64,000 bases of DNA from Gammaproteobacteria bacterium (GCA_022819855.1 JAJEGN010000008.1:183948-247947); one strand, 5' to 3'. Positions 8,763-17,299 are shown, counted from the first letter of the stretch. Program-made: numbers and translations. Notes: a model not told the origin generated them from the letters alone.

Positions 8763-10895
8763 TCAGGCTGCGGACCTGACGTCCGCGATGCGGAACTTCA
8801 TCCGCTTGCCGGGCGCACAGGTCGGAAACGGATTGATGCGCAGGCTGTAGTTCTCGGGGGCGAGTTCAAGCGAAAAACGCCGCGCGATCATCAGCAGGTT
8901 CATTGACATCTGCAGCTCGACCCAGCGCTGGCCGAGACAGGCATGGGTGCCCAGCCCGTAAGGCGCGTAGGCGCCCGGCTTCAGGTATTCCTTCCGGTCG
9001 GGGTGGTTGCGGTCGATATCGAGCTTGAGCGGATCCTCGAACAGGTCCCCCATGTAATGGGATGCCGTCTGGCACACCAGCAACATGGTCTTGGCCGGGA
9101 TTTCGAAGCCTTCGACGACGCACTGGTTCATGACGGTTCTGAGTTGCCAGGGAATCACGGGATACAGGCGCTGGTTCTCGGCGAAGAGTGCGTGCGTGAC
9201 CGGGATGTTGTCGGGCAGGAAATCATCCATGCTCGGGTCACGGCCGTTGCCGAAGATGGAGTCCGCTTCCCGGCGGACGCCCTCGTAGACATGAGGATTC
9301 GTGACCATCAGGTAGATCGCGAATGCGAGCGAGCTGCCGAGATAGATGCTCGCGACCATCGCGGCGACCAGCGGGAAGGTGATATCCGTTTCCGGCAGGA
9401 ACTGGGGCTCGGTGTAGTGCAGTTCGAGTATCGCATCGACGATATCGGGCTCCTTTCCCCTTCTTTGCGCGGGCGAATGCGAAGAGTGAATGGTCTCCAG
9501 CATTTCCTGGATATGCCGTTGCGCGCGTCTCATCCGCGGCGTCGACAACATGAACTTGGGTATCGCGCGCTGCACGTGGGCGATGAGCGCCCGATGCTGG
9601 TAGGCGAGCAGGTCGTCGATGTATTCCGAACAGTCGATTCCGAGCGCGAGATGCGACACTTGGCTTGAGATGTGGTTCTGGCAACTGCGCGTTGCAGGGA
9701 GCACGTCGCCTGCCCGCCATCGTGCGATGGAGTCGCCGCACAGGCCGATCAGCTCGGACAGCCTTCGCCCGAGCGCGGCCCGGGAATAGGAGGAGCGCAG
9801 TCTCTTGCGCATCTTGTAGTGATCCGCGCCGTCGAGCCCCGGCAGGGTTCGCGACGCCCCGAACTCGGCCTCGAAGTTCGCGATGTAATCCTTCGAACGC
9901 AGGTAGTAGCGCCCCTCCTTGTTGACCCAGGTGTTGGTCTCGGGCCCGATCAGGGCGATGACGGGCCTCTTCCTCATCGTGAACGGCGCCTCGACGACGG
10001 GTCCGTGCTTCTCGTAAATGCGGCACATCGCCTTGGCGATATTTCCCGTACGAAATTCCTTCTCGCGCAATATGTCAGCGAACCCGAGTTTCGGGATGGG
10101 TCGGGCCCGAAACACCTGCCGCGTCTTCGGCTTGGCGATACTGCGCGCGATCGCCTCGGATACGTTTTGCCCGATCAGGGACAGCTTCGACACCGTCTCG
10201 ATGCGCTCCAGCCGTTCCTCGTAATCTTCCGGCGAGAGAATGAGCTTGAACGCCCCGCAGGTGTGCGCGAGATTGATCAGGATAACGTCGCGGGGATCGG
10301 GTATGAAGTCGTTCATGACGACGTTCAGGATTCTGGCCCTGGCTTCCTCGACAACGGCGCCGTCGGCGGACCCGTAGGTTCCCGAGCGCGCAACCTTGCG
10401 CGACAGCGACCAGAAGCCGCCGATATCGTGCTCGAGAACGCCCTTGTCAGCCAGCCGCTGCAACGTGAGCTCGACGATATCCGCGGCACGCACGGCATTG
10501 AGTTCGATCCAGTACTGCGTGTCGAAGGTCTCCTCCGCTTCGCCGATTTCCTTCAGTGTGGGGTCAATAAGCGCATCGCCGGTCGGAGTGGCGTCGATCA
10601 ACATCAATGTGTCGAGATCGGTGTCGATCCGGCCCTCGTGAAACAACTCCGCCAGTACGCTGCCGGCGACCACGCAGGAGAAGTCCCAGCCGGTTCCCAC
10701 CTCCAGATAACCGCTCTGCTCATTGAGCAAGAGCAGGAGCAATTCTTCGGTCAGTCTCACAGGCTTTCCAGCTCGGATTGCGGCAATTTGATCGCGATTA
10801 TTGCGCACTATACGAACGTAAGCGAGTTTCTTTGCAACCGGATTGCGGCTGATAGAACTGTGGCTGAACGAATCTCCCCAAGCCGATTTCGACAT
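8763..10895 (-). CDS. GPP34 (GOLPH3-like) domain fused to cytochrome P450
   Basis: A 710-residue protein with two recognisable halves. Residues about 45-250 resemble GPP34/GOLPH3 proteins: RLTEELLLLLLNEQSGYLEV, then SVLAELFHEGRIDTD and LIDATPTGDALIDPTL. Residues about 270-705 form a P450: C-helix DHYKMRKRLRSSYSR, ExxR at Glu573-Arg576 (AENQR), and haem-binding YGLGTHACLG with Cys653. The I-helix is abnormal. Aligned on NPHV, the acid-alcohol pair that activates O2 (Glu267/Thr268 in P450 BM3) is replaced by Ile517/Tyr518. Such loss is known in P450s that rearrange peroxides rather than use O2. Eukaryotic GOLPH3 binds PI4P at membranes; the bacterial domain is uncharacterised to my knowledge, so membrane tethering is inference. 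A palindromic candidate operator lies just upstream. Confidence 0.88.
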   Translation of the reverse strand: MSKSAWGDSFSHSSISRNPVAKKLAYVRIVRNNRDQIAAIRAGKPVRLTEELLLLLLNEQSGYLEVGTGWDFSCVVAGSVLAELFHEGRIDTDLDTLMLIDATPTGDALIDPTLKEIGEAEETFDTQYWIELNAVRAADIVELTLQRLADKGVLEHDIGGFWSLSRKVARSGTYGSADGAVVEEARARILNVVMNDFIPDPRDVILINLAHTCGAFKLILSPEDYEERLERIETVSKLSLIGQNVSEAIARSIAKPKTRQVFRARPIPKLGFADILREKEFRTGNIAKAMCRIYEKHGPVVEAPFTMRKRPVIALIGPETNTWVNKEGRYYLRSKDYIANFEAEFGASRTLPGLDGADHYKMRKRLRSSYSRAALGRRLSELIGLCGDSIARWRAGDVLPATRSCQNHISSQVSHLALGIDCSEYIDDLLAYQHRALIAHVQRAIPKFMLSTPRMRRAQRHIQEMLETIHSSHSPAQRRGKEPDIVDAILELHYTEPQFLPETDITFPLVAAMVASIYLGSSLAFAIYLMVTNPHVYEGVRREADSIFGNGRDPSMDDFLPDNIPVTHALFAENQRLYPVIPWQLRTVMNQCVVEGFEIPAKTMLLVCQTASHYMGDLFEDPLKLDIDRNHPDRKEYLKPGAYAPYGLGTHACLGQRWVELQMSMNLLMIARRFSLELAPENYSLRINPFPTCAPGKRMKFRIADVRSAA

Positions 10896-10931
10896 GACGT
10901 GCGATCGTTCCGGACCTATCGAACGTTAACG

Positions 10932-10949
10932 CCGGAACGAGTGTTCCGG
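10932..10949. promoter_or_regulatory. Perfect inverted repeat upstream of the GPP34-P450 gene, candidate operator
   Basis: CCGGAAC-GAGT-GTTCCGG is a perfect 7-bp inverted repeat, 37-54 bases upstream of the P450 start codon at 10895. The same half-site GTTCCGG recurs at 10907-10913, nearer the gene, and the palindrome CGTTAACG lies between them at 10924-10931. Clustering of repeated half-sites in a 230-bp intergenic region suggests binding of a dimeric regulator. No regulator gene is adjacent. Confidence 0.45.
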
Positions 10950-11126
10950 AGTTTTCGACATGTGTGGAAACGGCGTTGCGCAACGGTCGATTCAAGGACG
11001 GCATCGTCGAACTGCATGCTCGAATTGACCACGGATCGCGTCCTGCATACCGGAAGCGCGGGGCGACAAGCGATCCCGCTCTTAAAGTGTTTACCGAATC
11101 GCCGGTCGGTTAGCGCCGATCCGATA

Positions 11127-11546
11127 TCAGATCGCATTAATGCCTTGCCAGAGTGCCATGAAGCCTAGCGCCCCTGTGATCAGCGATGTTCCGACCGAAC
11201 CGATCATACGTAGCGGTGTTTGAACGTGATCGTAGTGCAAGCCGATCGGGTGCGCGATACGGCAGATGACCAGCGCACTGCCCACCACGTGCAAGAACAC
11301 CTGATTTCCTCCGTTGACCTCGACAATTGCCATCAGAAGAATCAGTAGCGGCACATGCTCAACAAAGTTTCCGTGACGGCGCATCTCCACGGCAACCTGT
11401 CTATCTCCCCCGTCCAGTATGGAAATACGGGTTTTCGCACGTTTCACTCCGATGCGCGTCGTCAGGAAGATAAGAACTGCAACCAACAGCGCGGCATAAA
11501 AGGCTGTGATTTCGATGACCATTACTGCTATTCCTTCAAGTTCCAA
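11127..11546 (-). CDS. MAPEG family membrane protein
   Basis: A 139-residue integral membrane protein of the MAPEG superfamily, which includes microsomal glutathione S-transferase and eicosanoid enzymes. About four membrane segments are visible: 8-28, 63-80, 84-100 and 115-135. The family motif RRHGNFVEHVPLLILLMAIVE follows the first loop (core: HGNFVEHVPLLILLM). Bacterial relatives are mostly uncharacterised and some bind glutathione. It is upstream of the GPP34-P450 gene on the same strand, 231 bp away, so co-transcription is possible but not clear. Glutathione transferase activity should not be assumed. Confidence 0.88.
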   Translation of the reverse strand: MELEGIAVMVIEITAFYAALLVAVLIFLTTRIGVKRAKTRISILDGGDRQVAVEMRRHGNFVEHVPLLILLMAIVEVNGGNQVFLHVVGSALVICRIAHPIGLHYDHVQTPLRMIGSVGTSLITGALGFMALWQGINAI

Positions 11547-11771
11547 TTCGATAACCTAATCTGAACATGATCCAACGACATCCCAAAGAAGCACTTCAGG
11601 GACCCTGAAGCGTTCGACATCGACCCATACCTGCCGCCGCGCGATGAACACCGGCAGGTCGGAGCTTACGCTTTCTTGGGTACGGGTACGCGCACCTGCC
11701 GGGGGCGCCGCTGGACGTAGGACTGCAAGTATCGAGTGACCGGGCATCGGCATCCCGTGTAGCGGCGCGCG

Positions 11772-12198
11772 TCATCGAGGACGCGCCAGCAGTCCCATGA
11801 ACTCGTCGACTGACGCGGCCTCCTGGAGAACCTGGTCGTTGGCAAGTTCCCACAGCCGATTCCAGGCCGCAGGCTCCAGTGCGGGCTGCACGCTGGTACG
11901 GAACTTCTCCATGAGCAGCGGCAAACCTTCCGCGCGGCGGTCTGGGCGTGAAGAGATTCGTTGGGATGCCCATGAAGCGGTACATGCTCGCCGAATAGAA
12001 ATCGGCGTTGGCGAACAGCTTCTTCTCGTCCCACATGACCCGCTCGATGGCCGCCGAGACCGGGTACAGCCGCTCGTCGCCGGCCTCCTCGGCAAGCCGC
12101 CTGGACATGCGCTTGTTGACCGCGTTGCGCGGATCGGAGCGCGTGTAGACGCGATGGCCGATCGGTTGATCGCAGCCAAATCCGGCCGTGGGGCTCAA
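11772..12198 (-). pseudogene. Chimeric remnant: 2-methylcitrate synthase fragment joined to an MmgE/PrpD C-terminal fragment
   Basis: Two gene fragments meet out of frame near 11940. The upstream part (about 12180-11944) encodes GHRVYTRSDPRNAVNK and ADFYSASMYRFMGIPTNLFTP, matching the C-terminal third of 2-methylcitrate synthase (PrpC) around its active-site GHRVY and DFYS regions. It has no N-terminal two-thirds and no proper start. In another frame, 11939-11772 encodes GLPLLMEKFRTSVQPALEP through DEFMGLLARPR and a stop, resembling the tail of MmgE/PrpD (2-methylcitrate dehydratase). Both belong to the methylcitrate cycle of propionate use. Deletion and frameshift of an ancestral prp cluster is the simplest reading. 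The 11547-11771 stretch downstream holds no convincing gene. Confidence 0.72.
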
Positions 12199-12240
12199 TC
12201 GCGAGCCTCGTCCAATGGCAGGCGAGCCTGACCGACGGGT

Positions 12241-13536
12241 CTATTGGGTCCAGCCCGAGCGATCGACTTCGGACCCGCGCAGATAAACGGCATCGATCCG
12301 GCGCGTGTTGTAGATGTTCTCGAGTGGATTGGCGTCGAGCACGATGAAATCCGCGCTCATGCCCTCGGCTACCGTACCCCGGTCGTCGAGCCCCGCCACC
12401 GCAGCCGCTGCGCTCGTCGACGCGACGATGACATCGGCGGGCGTCATGCCGGCGGCAACCATGTCGGCCATCTCCTCGTGAGCGTCCCAGCCGGCGCCGT
12501 CGCCGTCCGTGCCGAGAACGACGCGCACGCCCGCGTCCTTCATGCGCAACAGGTTGTCCGATTGCAGACGAAAGAACTGCGACGGAACCGGGCCGGTCCT
12601 GCCCGCGAGTTGCTCGCGCATGCGCTCGACCGCCGACTCGGGCAGCGTTTCGGCGCGAACCAGCAGATCGCGTTCGGTCAGGTAACCGCTGTCGGGCAGG
12701 TTCGGCATGAGAAACACGTCCGGACGCTCGGCCAGCAGGTTCAGGAACTCGCGGTCGACGGTGACGTCGCGCACGCCGTGCGCGAAACCGTCGATCCCGG
12801 CGCGCAGCAGGTCCGTGGCGTCCTCGAGATAGTAGATATGCGCCGCGACGCGCAGTCCCTGCGCATGAGCCTCGTCGATGGCCGCCCGGTAGAGCGGCGG
12901 AGTCAGTTTCTCGACCGTGCCGTTCCTGTCGTCGACCAAGATCTTGACGATGTCGACGCCGGCGGCGGCGAGTTCCTGCACGGCGGCCCGGGCCTCGGCT
13001 TCCGTCGTGACGCCGTAGGGGACGTCGCGCCGGTCCGCGGCGCCGGGGCCGGCATCGGGCATCGCGATACCGGCGCCCGCCATGCGGAACAGGGCCGCTC
13101 CGGGGATGATCTCCTCGCGCAAACCATACATCTCCGTGCGGTCCAGTCCCATGCTGAGCGCCGCCCCGACGCCGTACCAGGCGAGGCGCTCGAGATGCTC
13201 GACGATGTTTTCGCGCGAGTAGTTCGCGGGAGTGTCCGTCCCGACCGCGATGTCCGCATAGCCCAGGTGCACGTGGCCGTCGACGATCGCGGGCATGACG
13301 GTCTTGCCGCTCAGATCGACGCGTGCCGCGCCGAACGGCGCATCGATCTCGCCGACTCTGCCGACCGCCGCGAACTGTCCGCCCTGGACGAGGAAAGCCG
13401 AATTCCCGATCGGTTCGGCGCCGTCACCGACGATGAGCAACGCGCCTTCGTAGAGGACGGCGGAGGACGGCCCGCCGCCCGGAGAACAGGCGGCGATCAG
13501 GGGCAGGCAACACAACAGAAGTCTCAGGAATCTCAT
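12241..13536 (-). CDS. Exported amidohydrolase lipoprotein (imidazolonepropionase-like)
   Basis: A 431-residue metal-dependent hydrolase of the amidohydrolase superfamily with a lipoprotein signal: MRFLRLLLCCLPLIAAC, lipobox LIAAC, Cys17. The first metal motif is His88-Val-His90 in DGHVHLGY. A carboxylated-lysine candidate lies in VDIVKILVDD, and further metal ligands in AAHIYYLED, DGFAHGVRD and VLGTDGDGAG. The C terminus carries the usual composite-domain strand DFIVLDANPLENI. The start is supported by a GGGGAGG ribosome site 5-11 bases upstream. Substrates of this group include peptides and cyclic amides, so the precise reaction is unknown. It would act on the periplasmic face of a membrane. 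Confidence 0.9.
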   Translation of the reverse strand: MRFLRLLLCCLPLIAACSPGGGPSSAVLYEGALLIVGDGAEPIGNSAFLVQGGQFAAVGRVGEIDAPFGAARVDLSGKTVMPAIVDGHVHLGYADIAVGTDTPANYSRENIVEHLERLAWYGVGAALSMGLDRTEMYGLREEIIPGAALFRMAGAGIAMPDAGPGAADRRDVPYGVTTEAEARAAVQELAAAGVDIVKILVDDRNGTVEKLTPPLYRAAIDEAHAQGLRVAAHIYYLEDATDLLRAGIDGFAHGVRDVTVDREFLNLLAERPDVFLMPNLPDSGYLTERDLLVRAETLPESAVERMREQLAGRTGPVPSQFFRLQSDNLLRMKDAGVRVVLGTDGDGAGWDAHEEMADMVAAGMTPADVIVASTSAAAAVAGLDDRGTVAEGMSADFIVLDANPLENIYNTRRIDAVYLRGSEVDRSGWTQ

Positions 13537-13634
13537 GGTGGCCTCCCCGGGAACGAAGCTCCGTCGAAAACGCCGTTCCGATGTCAGGCAGCAGGCGACC
13601 CGCCGTTCGCCCGGTATCGATGTGTGGGTTCGCG

Positions 13635-14765
13635 CTACTCGTTCTCGTTGATGTTGAAAATCACGGCATCCTCGCCGGGTGGGCGATAGACCTCAAGACC
13701 GGTGCTCCTGCGCGGAACGGGCAGACCGGCAGCGATGGCTTCCTCGACCTGTCTCTCGTAGGCCCGCTCACCGCTCAGCGACGAGCCGACGGCGCTGTTG
13801 CCCTCGTGGCAGGAGTACTCGTAGACCTCGTAGTTCGGCTGCGTCGTGATCATGATGCGGTAGGTGAAGGGCGCCGTGAACGTCCCGGGATCGTCTATCG
13901 TCGCGAGCAGTTCGATCATGTCAGGATCGACGCGCGTGTAGCGTTCCGTGAGCACGAGATCCTCGCTGTGCCGGCCCGCGGCGCCGACGCCGGTCCTGTC
14001 CGTGAAGTTCTTCGTCTCGACGACGAGCGTGTCGCCGTCCCAGTAGCCGCGGGCATTGCCGAGATACTGCCGGATGTCGCCGGTCATGTGCGGGCTGCCG
14101 TCGAGCTTGATGACCCGGGTGTCATGGATCATCTCGTACGTGATCGACACTTCGGTCGGGCTCTGGGCAATTCGAATGCCGTTGCCGTAGATCGACGGCA
14201 GCGCCGAACCGAAAATGCCGCGCGTGATGCAGCGGTCGTAGAGCGAAAAGTCCTCGAAATCGTCCCACGGGCCCGGGCCGAAGGTGCCGCCACGGGGTTC
14301 GGCCGCTCGCGCCCTGCCCTGCTCGTTCATTTCGGGTATGCGGCCGTTCGGCGGGTCGACGACGAGCGAGGTGTAACCGAAGGTGCGCACGCCCCACTCG
14401 TTGCGCAGGAAGGTCTCGGTGTCTTCCGCGGCGTTGCGGCCGGCCTGGTCGCGGCCGGCGCGCTGCATGAACTCCTCGTCCGTGAGGCGTTCGCGCGTAC
14501 CGAACTGCTCGGGCCGCTCGCGCGGTATCCCGCGCATGTCGTCGACGCTCCAGACACCTTCGATCACCGGGTCGCCCCAGGAAGTGCGCGGCGGCTGCCA
14601 GTCGGAATCCGTGACCGCCGCGATGGTCGTTTCGGCGGGTATCGATCTGAGCTCGGTCGGTGTGGCGCCGGGCGCCCCGCCTGGCCCCTGCGACACCGCG
14701 GCCAGCGGCGCCAGCGCAACGCCGACTGCGGCGGAGACGCGGATCATCGTAATTCTCTGGAACAT
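13635..14765 (-). CDS. Secreted protein of unknown function, shares a C-terminal domain with the DUF6152 protein
   Basis: A 376-residue protein with an N-terminal signal sequence (VSAAVGVALAPLAAVSQ). The start at 14765 is fixed by a strong GAGGAG ribosome site. I recognise no enzyme family. Residues about 195-300 resemble the second half of the DUF6152 protein at 25649: both have an R-x-I-x-LDG-type segment (VIKLDGSPHM / TVYMDGRGHP), then GYWDGDTLVVETKNF or GHWDGDVLVVDTTLF, then an ERY segment and a DP pair. The end is enriched in YEYSCHEGN-type residues. Relatives seem common in environmental Proteobacteria and Acidobacteria. No catalytic residues can be named. Confidence 0.8.
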   Translation of the reverse strand: MFQRITMIRVSAAVGVALAPLAAVSQGPGGAPGATPTELRSIPAETTIAAVTDSDWQPPRTSWGDPVIEGVWSVDDMRGIPRERPEQFGTRERLTDEEFMQRAGRDQAGRNAAEDTETFLRNEWGVRTFGYTSLVVDPPNGRIPEMNEQGRARAAEPRGGTFGPGPWDDFEDFSLYDRCITRGIFGSALPSIYGNGIRIAQSPTEVSITYEMIHDTRVIKLDGSPHMTGDIRQYLGNARGYWDGDTLVVETKNFTDRTGVGAAGRHSEDLVLTERYTRVDPDMIELLATIDDPGTFTAPFTYRIMITTQPNYEVYEYSCHEGNSAVGSSLSGERAYERQVEEAIAAGLPVPRRSTGLEVYRPPGEDAVIFNINENE

Positions 14766-14781
14766 GCCGGGCTCCTCTGCG

Positions 14782-15102
14782 CTATGGTTCCAAAACCTCT
14801 TGCCCAGGGGACGATGCGCCCTGCCGGACTTCGATACGGATCACCCGCTCCCTGACATCGCCCATCTCGGTGCGGAGATCCCCCATCTCGGTACGGAGAT
14901 CCCCCATCTCGGCGCGGAGATCTCCCATCTCGGTGCGCACGGCGGCGAAATCTTCCCGCATATCGGAGCGAAGCTCGCTGATTTGCGACCGCAGTTCGAA
15001 ATGCTCCGAGCGCATGTCGGCGCGCAGGGCCGCCTGAGAACTCAGCATGATCGCAGTCAGCGCAACGCCCACGCCAATGATGGTGTAGATTTCCTTGTTC
15101 AT
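14782..15102 (-). CDS. Small membrane-anchored coiled-coil protein with heptad repeats
   Basis: A 106-residue protein from ATG 15102. It has one N-terminal membrane segment (IYTIIGVGVALTAIMLSS) and then a continuous charged coiled coil: ADMRSEHFELRSQISELRSD followed by four heptads of the type EMGDLRT. These heptads are encoded by 21-bp tandem DNA repeats (14861-14944). A second ATG at 15123 would add seven residues; neither start has a strong ribosome site. The layout resembles small DUF1640/CCDC90-like coiled-coil proteins, but I cannot assign a family. It lies 16 bp upstream of the secreted protein gene on the same strand, so they may be co-transcribed. Confidence 0.7.
   Translation of the reverse strand: MNKEIYTIIGVGVALTAIMLSSQAALRADMRSEHFELRSQISELRSDMREDFAAVRTEMGDLRAEMGDLRTEMGDLRTEMGDVRERVIRIEVRQGASSPGQEVLEP
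14861..14944. repeat. Tandem 21-bp repeat, four copies, in frame inside a coiled-coil gene
   Basis: Four head-to-tail copies begin with CCCATCTCGG at 14861, 14882, 14903 and 14924. The first three are near identical and differ by one or two bases; the fourth diverges after 14 bases. Each copy encodes one heptad (reverse strand EMGDLRT type). A period of exactly seven codons means copy-number changes would lengthen or shorten the coiled coil without a frameshift. Confidence 0.92.
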
Positions 15103-15268
15103 GAAGACCACTTTCAAGTTCATGAAGCCTATCACGTATTGCAAACGGCTCGGCAACCACAGACAAGATACGAATCTCCGCACCAAAGCCGATTTGGCTA
15201 CCGACCACGCGCCGTGAGCGCACGGAATTCCCACCGCATGATTCGCAGCGGGCCGACCGGTCGCAGGA

Positions 15269-16399
15269 CTACTGATCGAGCCGGCGGAATTTCTGCGCGC
15301 GCTGACCGGTATTGACCTCGGTCGTGTAGAGGTTTCCCTGGGAATCGACCGCGATGTCGTGCACGACATGGAACTGGCCGGCCAGGCGCCCCGAACGGCC
15401 GAGGCTCGCCCGCGTGATGCCCGACATCCGCTCGACGATCCTGATCTGGTTGTTCATGCCGTCGACCATGTAGATCCAGGCCTGGCCCGCGTCGTTCGAG
15501 AGCACGAGATCCGAAACCGAGCCGCTCAGCAGCGTTGCGCGCTCGAAAAAAGCTTCGGAAACGAAAGTGCCGTCCGTCTCGAACACCTGGTAGCGGTTGT
15601 TGGCGCGGTCGCAGGCGTAAACGAGGCGGTCCGTGGACACGTAGACGCAATGTACCGGGCTTGCGAACTGCTGCGACGGTGCGGCAGCGGGGTCGTAGGC
15701 GGGCATCGGATCGTCGTGCGGCCGGTTGCCGTAAGCGCCCCAGTGCCGCTTGTATTCGCCGGTGTCGGCATCGAAGACGACGACGCGCCGGTTGCCGTAA
15801 CCGTCGGCGACATAGACTTCCCCCGCAGCCGTGTCGACAAAGAGATCGGCGGGACGGCCGAGGTTCGCGGTGTCGTTGCTGCCGGTGTTGCGGTCGGCGG
15901 CGCCGATCTGCATGACGAACTCGCCGTCCGTGGTGAACTTGAGGATCTGGTTGTCGCCTTCACCGTTGCCTGCGAGCCAGACGTAGCCGTCAGCGACGTG
16001 GATGCCGTGCTCATTGCGCGGCCAGTCGTAGCCATCGCCGGGTCCGCCCCAGGCCCGCAGCAGATTGCCGCTCAGATCGAACTCGAGCACGGGCGGCGCC
16101 GCGAAGCAGCAATTGCTGAGCGGCGGGTCCTGGCTCGCACCGAGCTCACGCTCGGTCAGCGAGCGAGGCCGCTGCACGATCCAGATGCGGTCGTTCGAGT
16201 CGACATGAACGCCCGCGACCTGACCGAGAACCCAGTCGTTCGGCAGCGGCTTCGGCCAGAACGGATCGACGGCGAAGCTCGGGATGCCGGCCGCGGCATC
16301 GGGTACCGGCACGGAGACCTGTGCCGAAACCCGGCCGTAGGGCGACAAGAGCACGGCGATCAGCGCCGTGGCGCTTGCAAGACGAGCCATCCGGTTCAT
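15269..16399 (-). CDS. Exported NHL-repeat (six-bladed beta-propeller) protein
   Basis: A 376-residue protein from ATG 16399, chosen over the upstream ATG because a GAGGGAGG ribosome site precedes it and MNRMARLASATALIAVLL starts a signal peptide ending near VSAQ. The mature part is a chain of NHL-type blades: VAGVHVDSNDRIWIVQRP, LEFDLSGNLLRAWGGPG, HGIHVADGYVWLAGNGEG, GRPADLFVDTAAGEVYVADG, HCVYVSTDRLVYACDRANN and HDIAVDSQGNLYTTEVNTG. The overall form resembles the peptidyl-alpha-hydroxyglycine lyase fold, but lyase residues cannot be confirmed. It is likely a periplasmic binding or enzyme scaffold. It neighbours other exported hydrolases on the same strand. Confidence 0.88.
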   Translation of the reverse strand: MNRMARLASATALIAVLLSPYGRVSAQVSVPVPDAAAGIPSFAVDPFWPKPLPNDWVLGQVAGVHVDSNDRIWIVQRPRSLTERELGASQDPPLSNCCFAAPPVLEFDLSGNLLRAWGGPGDGYDWPRNEHGIHVADGYVWLAGNGEGDNQILKFTTDGEFVMQIGAADRNTGSNDTANLGRPADLFVDTAAGEVYVADGYGNRRVVVFDADTGEYKRHWGAYGNRPHDDPMPAYDPAAAPSQQFASPVHCVYVSTDRLVYACDRANNRYQVFETDGTFVSEAFFERATLLSGSVSDLVLSNDAGQAWIYMVDGMNNQIRIVERMSGITRASLGRSGRLAGQFHVVHDIAVDSQGNLYTTEVNTGQRAQKFRRLDQ

Positions 16400-16498
16400 G
16401 CTGCCCTCCCTCGTTAGAGCCGCCGGCAATGATAGCGCGCGGTCGGACCGTCGCCGGCACCACGCTGACGGGGGGAGAATCGAACGGGTACTCGTGCC

Positions 16499-17299
16499 TC
16501 AGCTTGCCGGAGCCGCGTCGAGCCGCAGGATCCAGCCGCCGGTCGCGTCGCTCGCCGCCGGATACCGCTCGGCGACGAGCGGATCGTGACCCGGCACGAT
16601 GTGATCGGGCGAGCTCGCGAGCTTGCGGAGCGTGGCGTAGCCGTCGAGGAGTTCCGCGAGGTTGTAGAGCACCGGAAACGCGCGGCCCTGCTCCATGTGC
16701 GCATAGAGATGGCTCGCATCGGAGGCCAGCACCACCCAGCCCCGTGCGGTTCCGACCCGCACGACCTGCATGCCCTTCGTGTGACCGCCGATCCGGTGGA
16801 CGGTGACGCCGGGCGCGATCTCGTCCGAGCCGTCGTGAAACTGCACGCGTCCGGCGAAGACGCGGTGCACCATCCGGGCCACGTCGTCGGCGTCGAACGC
16901 CTTGTTGATTTCCGGGTGGCACATGCAGCGGCCGGACGCGTACTGCATCTCGTCGTCCTGCAGATGGTAGCGGGCGTTCTCGAACAGCTCCCCGTTGCCG
17001 GCATGGTCGTAGTGCATGTGCGTGATGATCACGTCGCGCACGTCCTGCTGCCGTATGCCGGCCGCCGCGAGACCTTCCGCGACCGGATGCGTGATCGTGC
17101 GGCCGCGTCTGGCGGCAGCCTCGGCGCCGAAGCCGGTGTCGACGATGATCGTGCGGCCGCCGCCGACGATCGCCCATACGTAGTAGTCGAGCGGCATGGG
17201 TGAGTTGTCATGCGGATCGCCGTCGATGAAGTTCTCCGACGCACTGCGGGGATGCTCCGCGTACTTGATCGCGTAGACCTCGTAATTCGATTCACTCAT
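16499..17299 (-). CDS. Metallo-beta-lactamase-fold hydrolase (N-acyl-homoserine-lactonase-like)
   Basis: A 266-residue cytosolic dinuclear-zinc hydrolase. The HxHxDH motif is His94-Met-His96-Tyr-Asp98-His99. Further ligands are His in GGHTKGMQ, Asp in VLASDASHLYAH and His in HIVPGHDPLV. The organisation, with the long insert between HxHxDH and the GGHT motif, resembles AHL lactonases and 4-pyridoxolactonases. The true substrate is probably a lactone or ester. It sits downstream of the aldehyde dehydrogenase and ABC importer on the same strand, so a role in a catabolic pathway is more likely than quorum quenching, but that is inference. Confidence 0.9.
   Translation of the reverse strand: MSESNYEVYAIKYAEHPRSASENFIDGDPHDNSPMPLDYYVWAIVGGGRTIIVDTGFGAEAAARRGRTITHPVAEGLAAAGIRQQDVRDVIITHMHYDHAGNGELFENARYHLQDDEMQYASGRCMCHPEINKAFDADDVARMVHRVFAGRVQFHDGSDEIAPGVTVHRIGGHTKGMQVVRVGTARGWVVLASDASHLYAHMEQGRAFPVLYNLAELLDGYATLRKLASSPDHIVPGHDPLVAERYPAASDATGGWILRLDAAPAS

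Noticed and set aside
11556..11753. A 65-residue minus-strand ORF downstream of the prp remnant
   Set aside because: It overlaps decayed sequence, has no ribosome site and matches no family I recognise.
12244..13689. A 481-residue plus-strand open frame over the amidohydrolase
   Set aside because: Antisense shadow caused by third-codon GC bias; no recognisable motifs.
14861..14944. Possible CRISPR array
   Set aside because: Repeats are 21 bp, head-to-tail with no spacers, and in frame with a coiled-coil protein.
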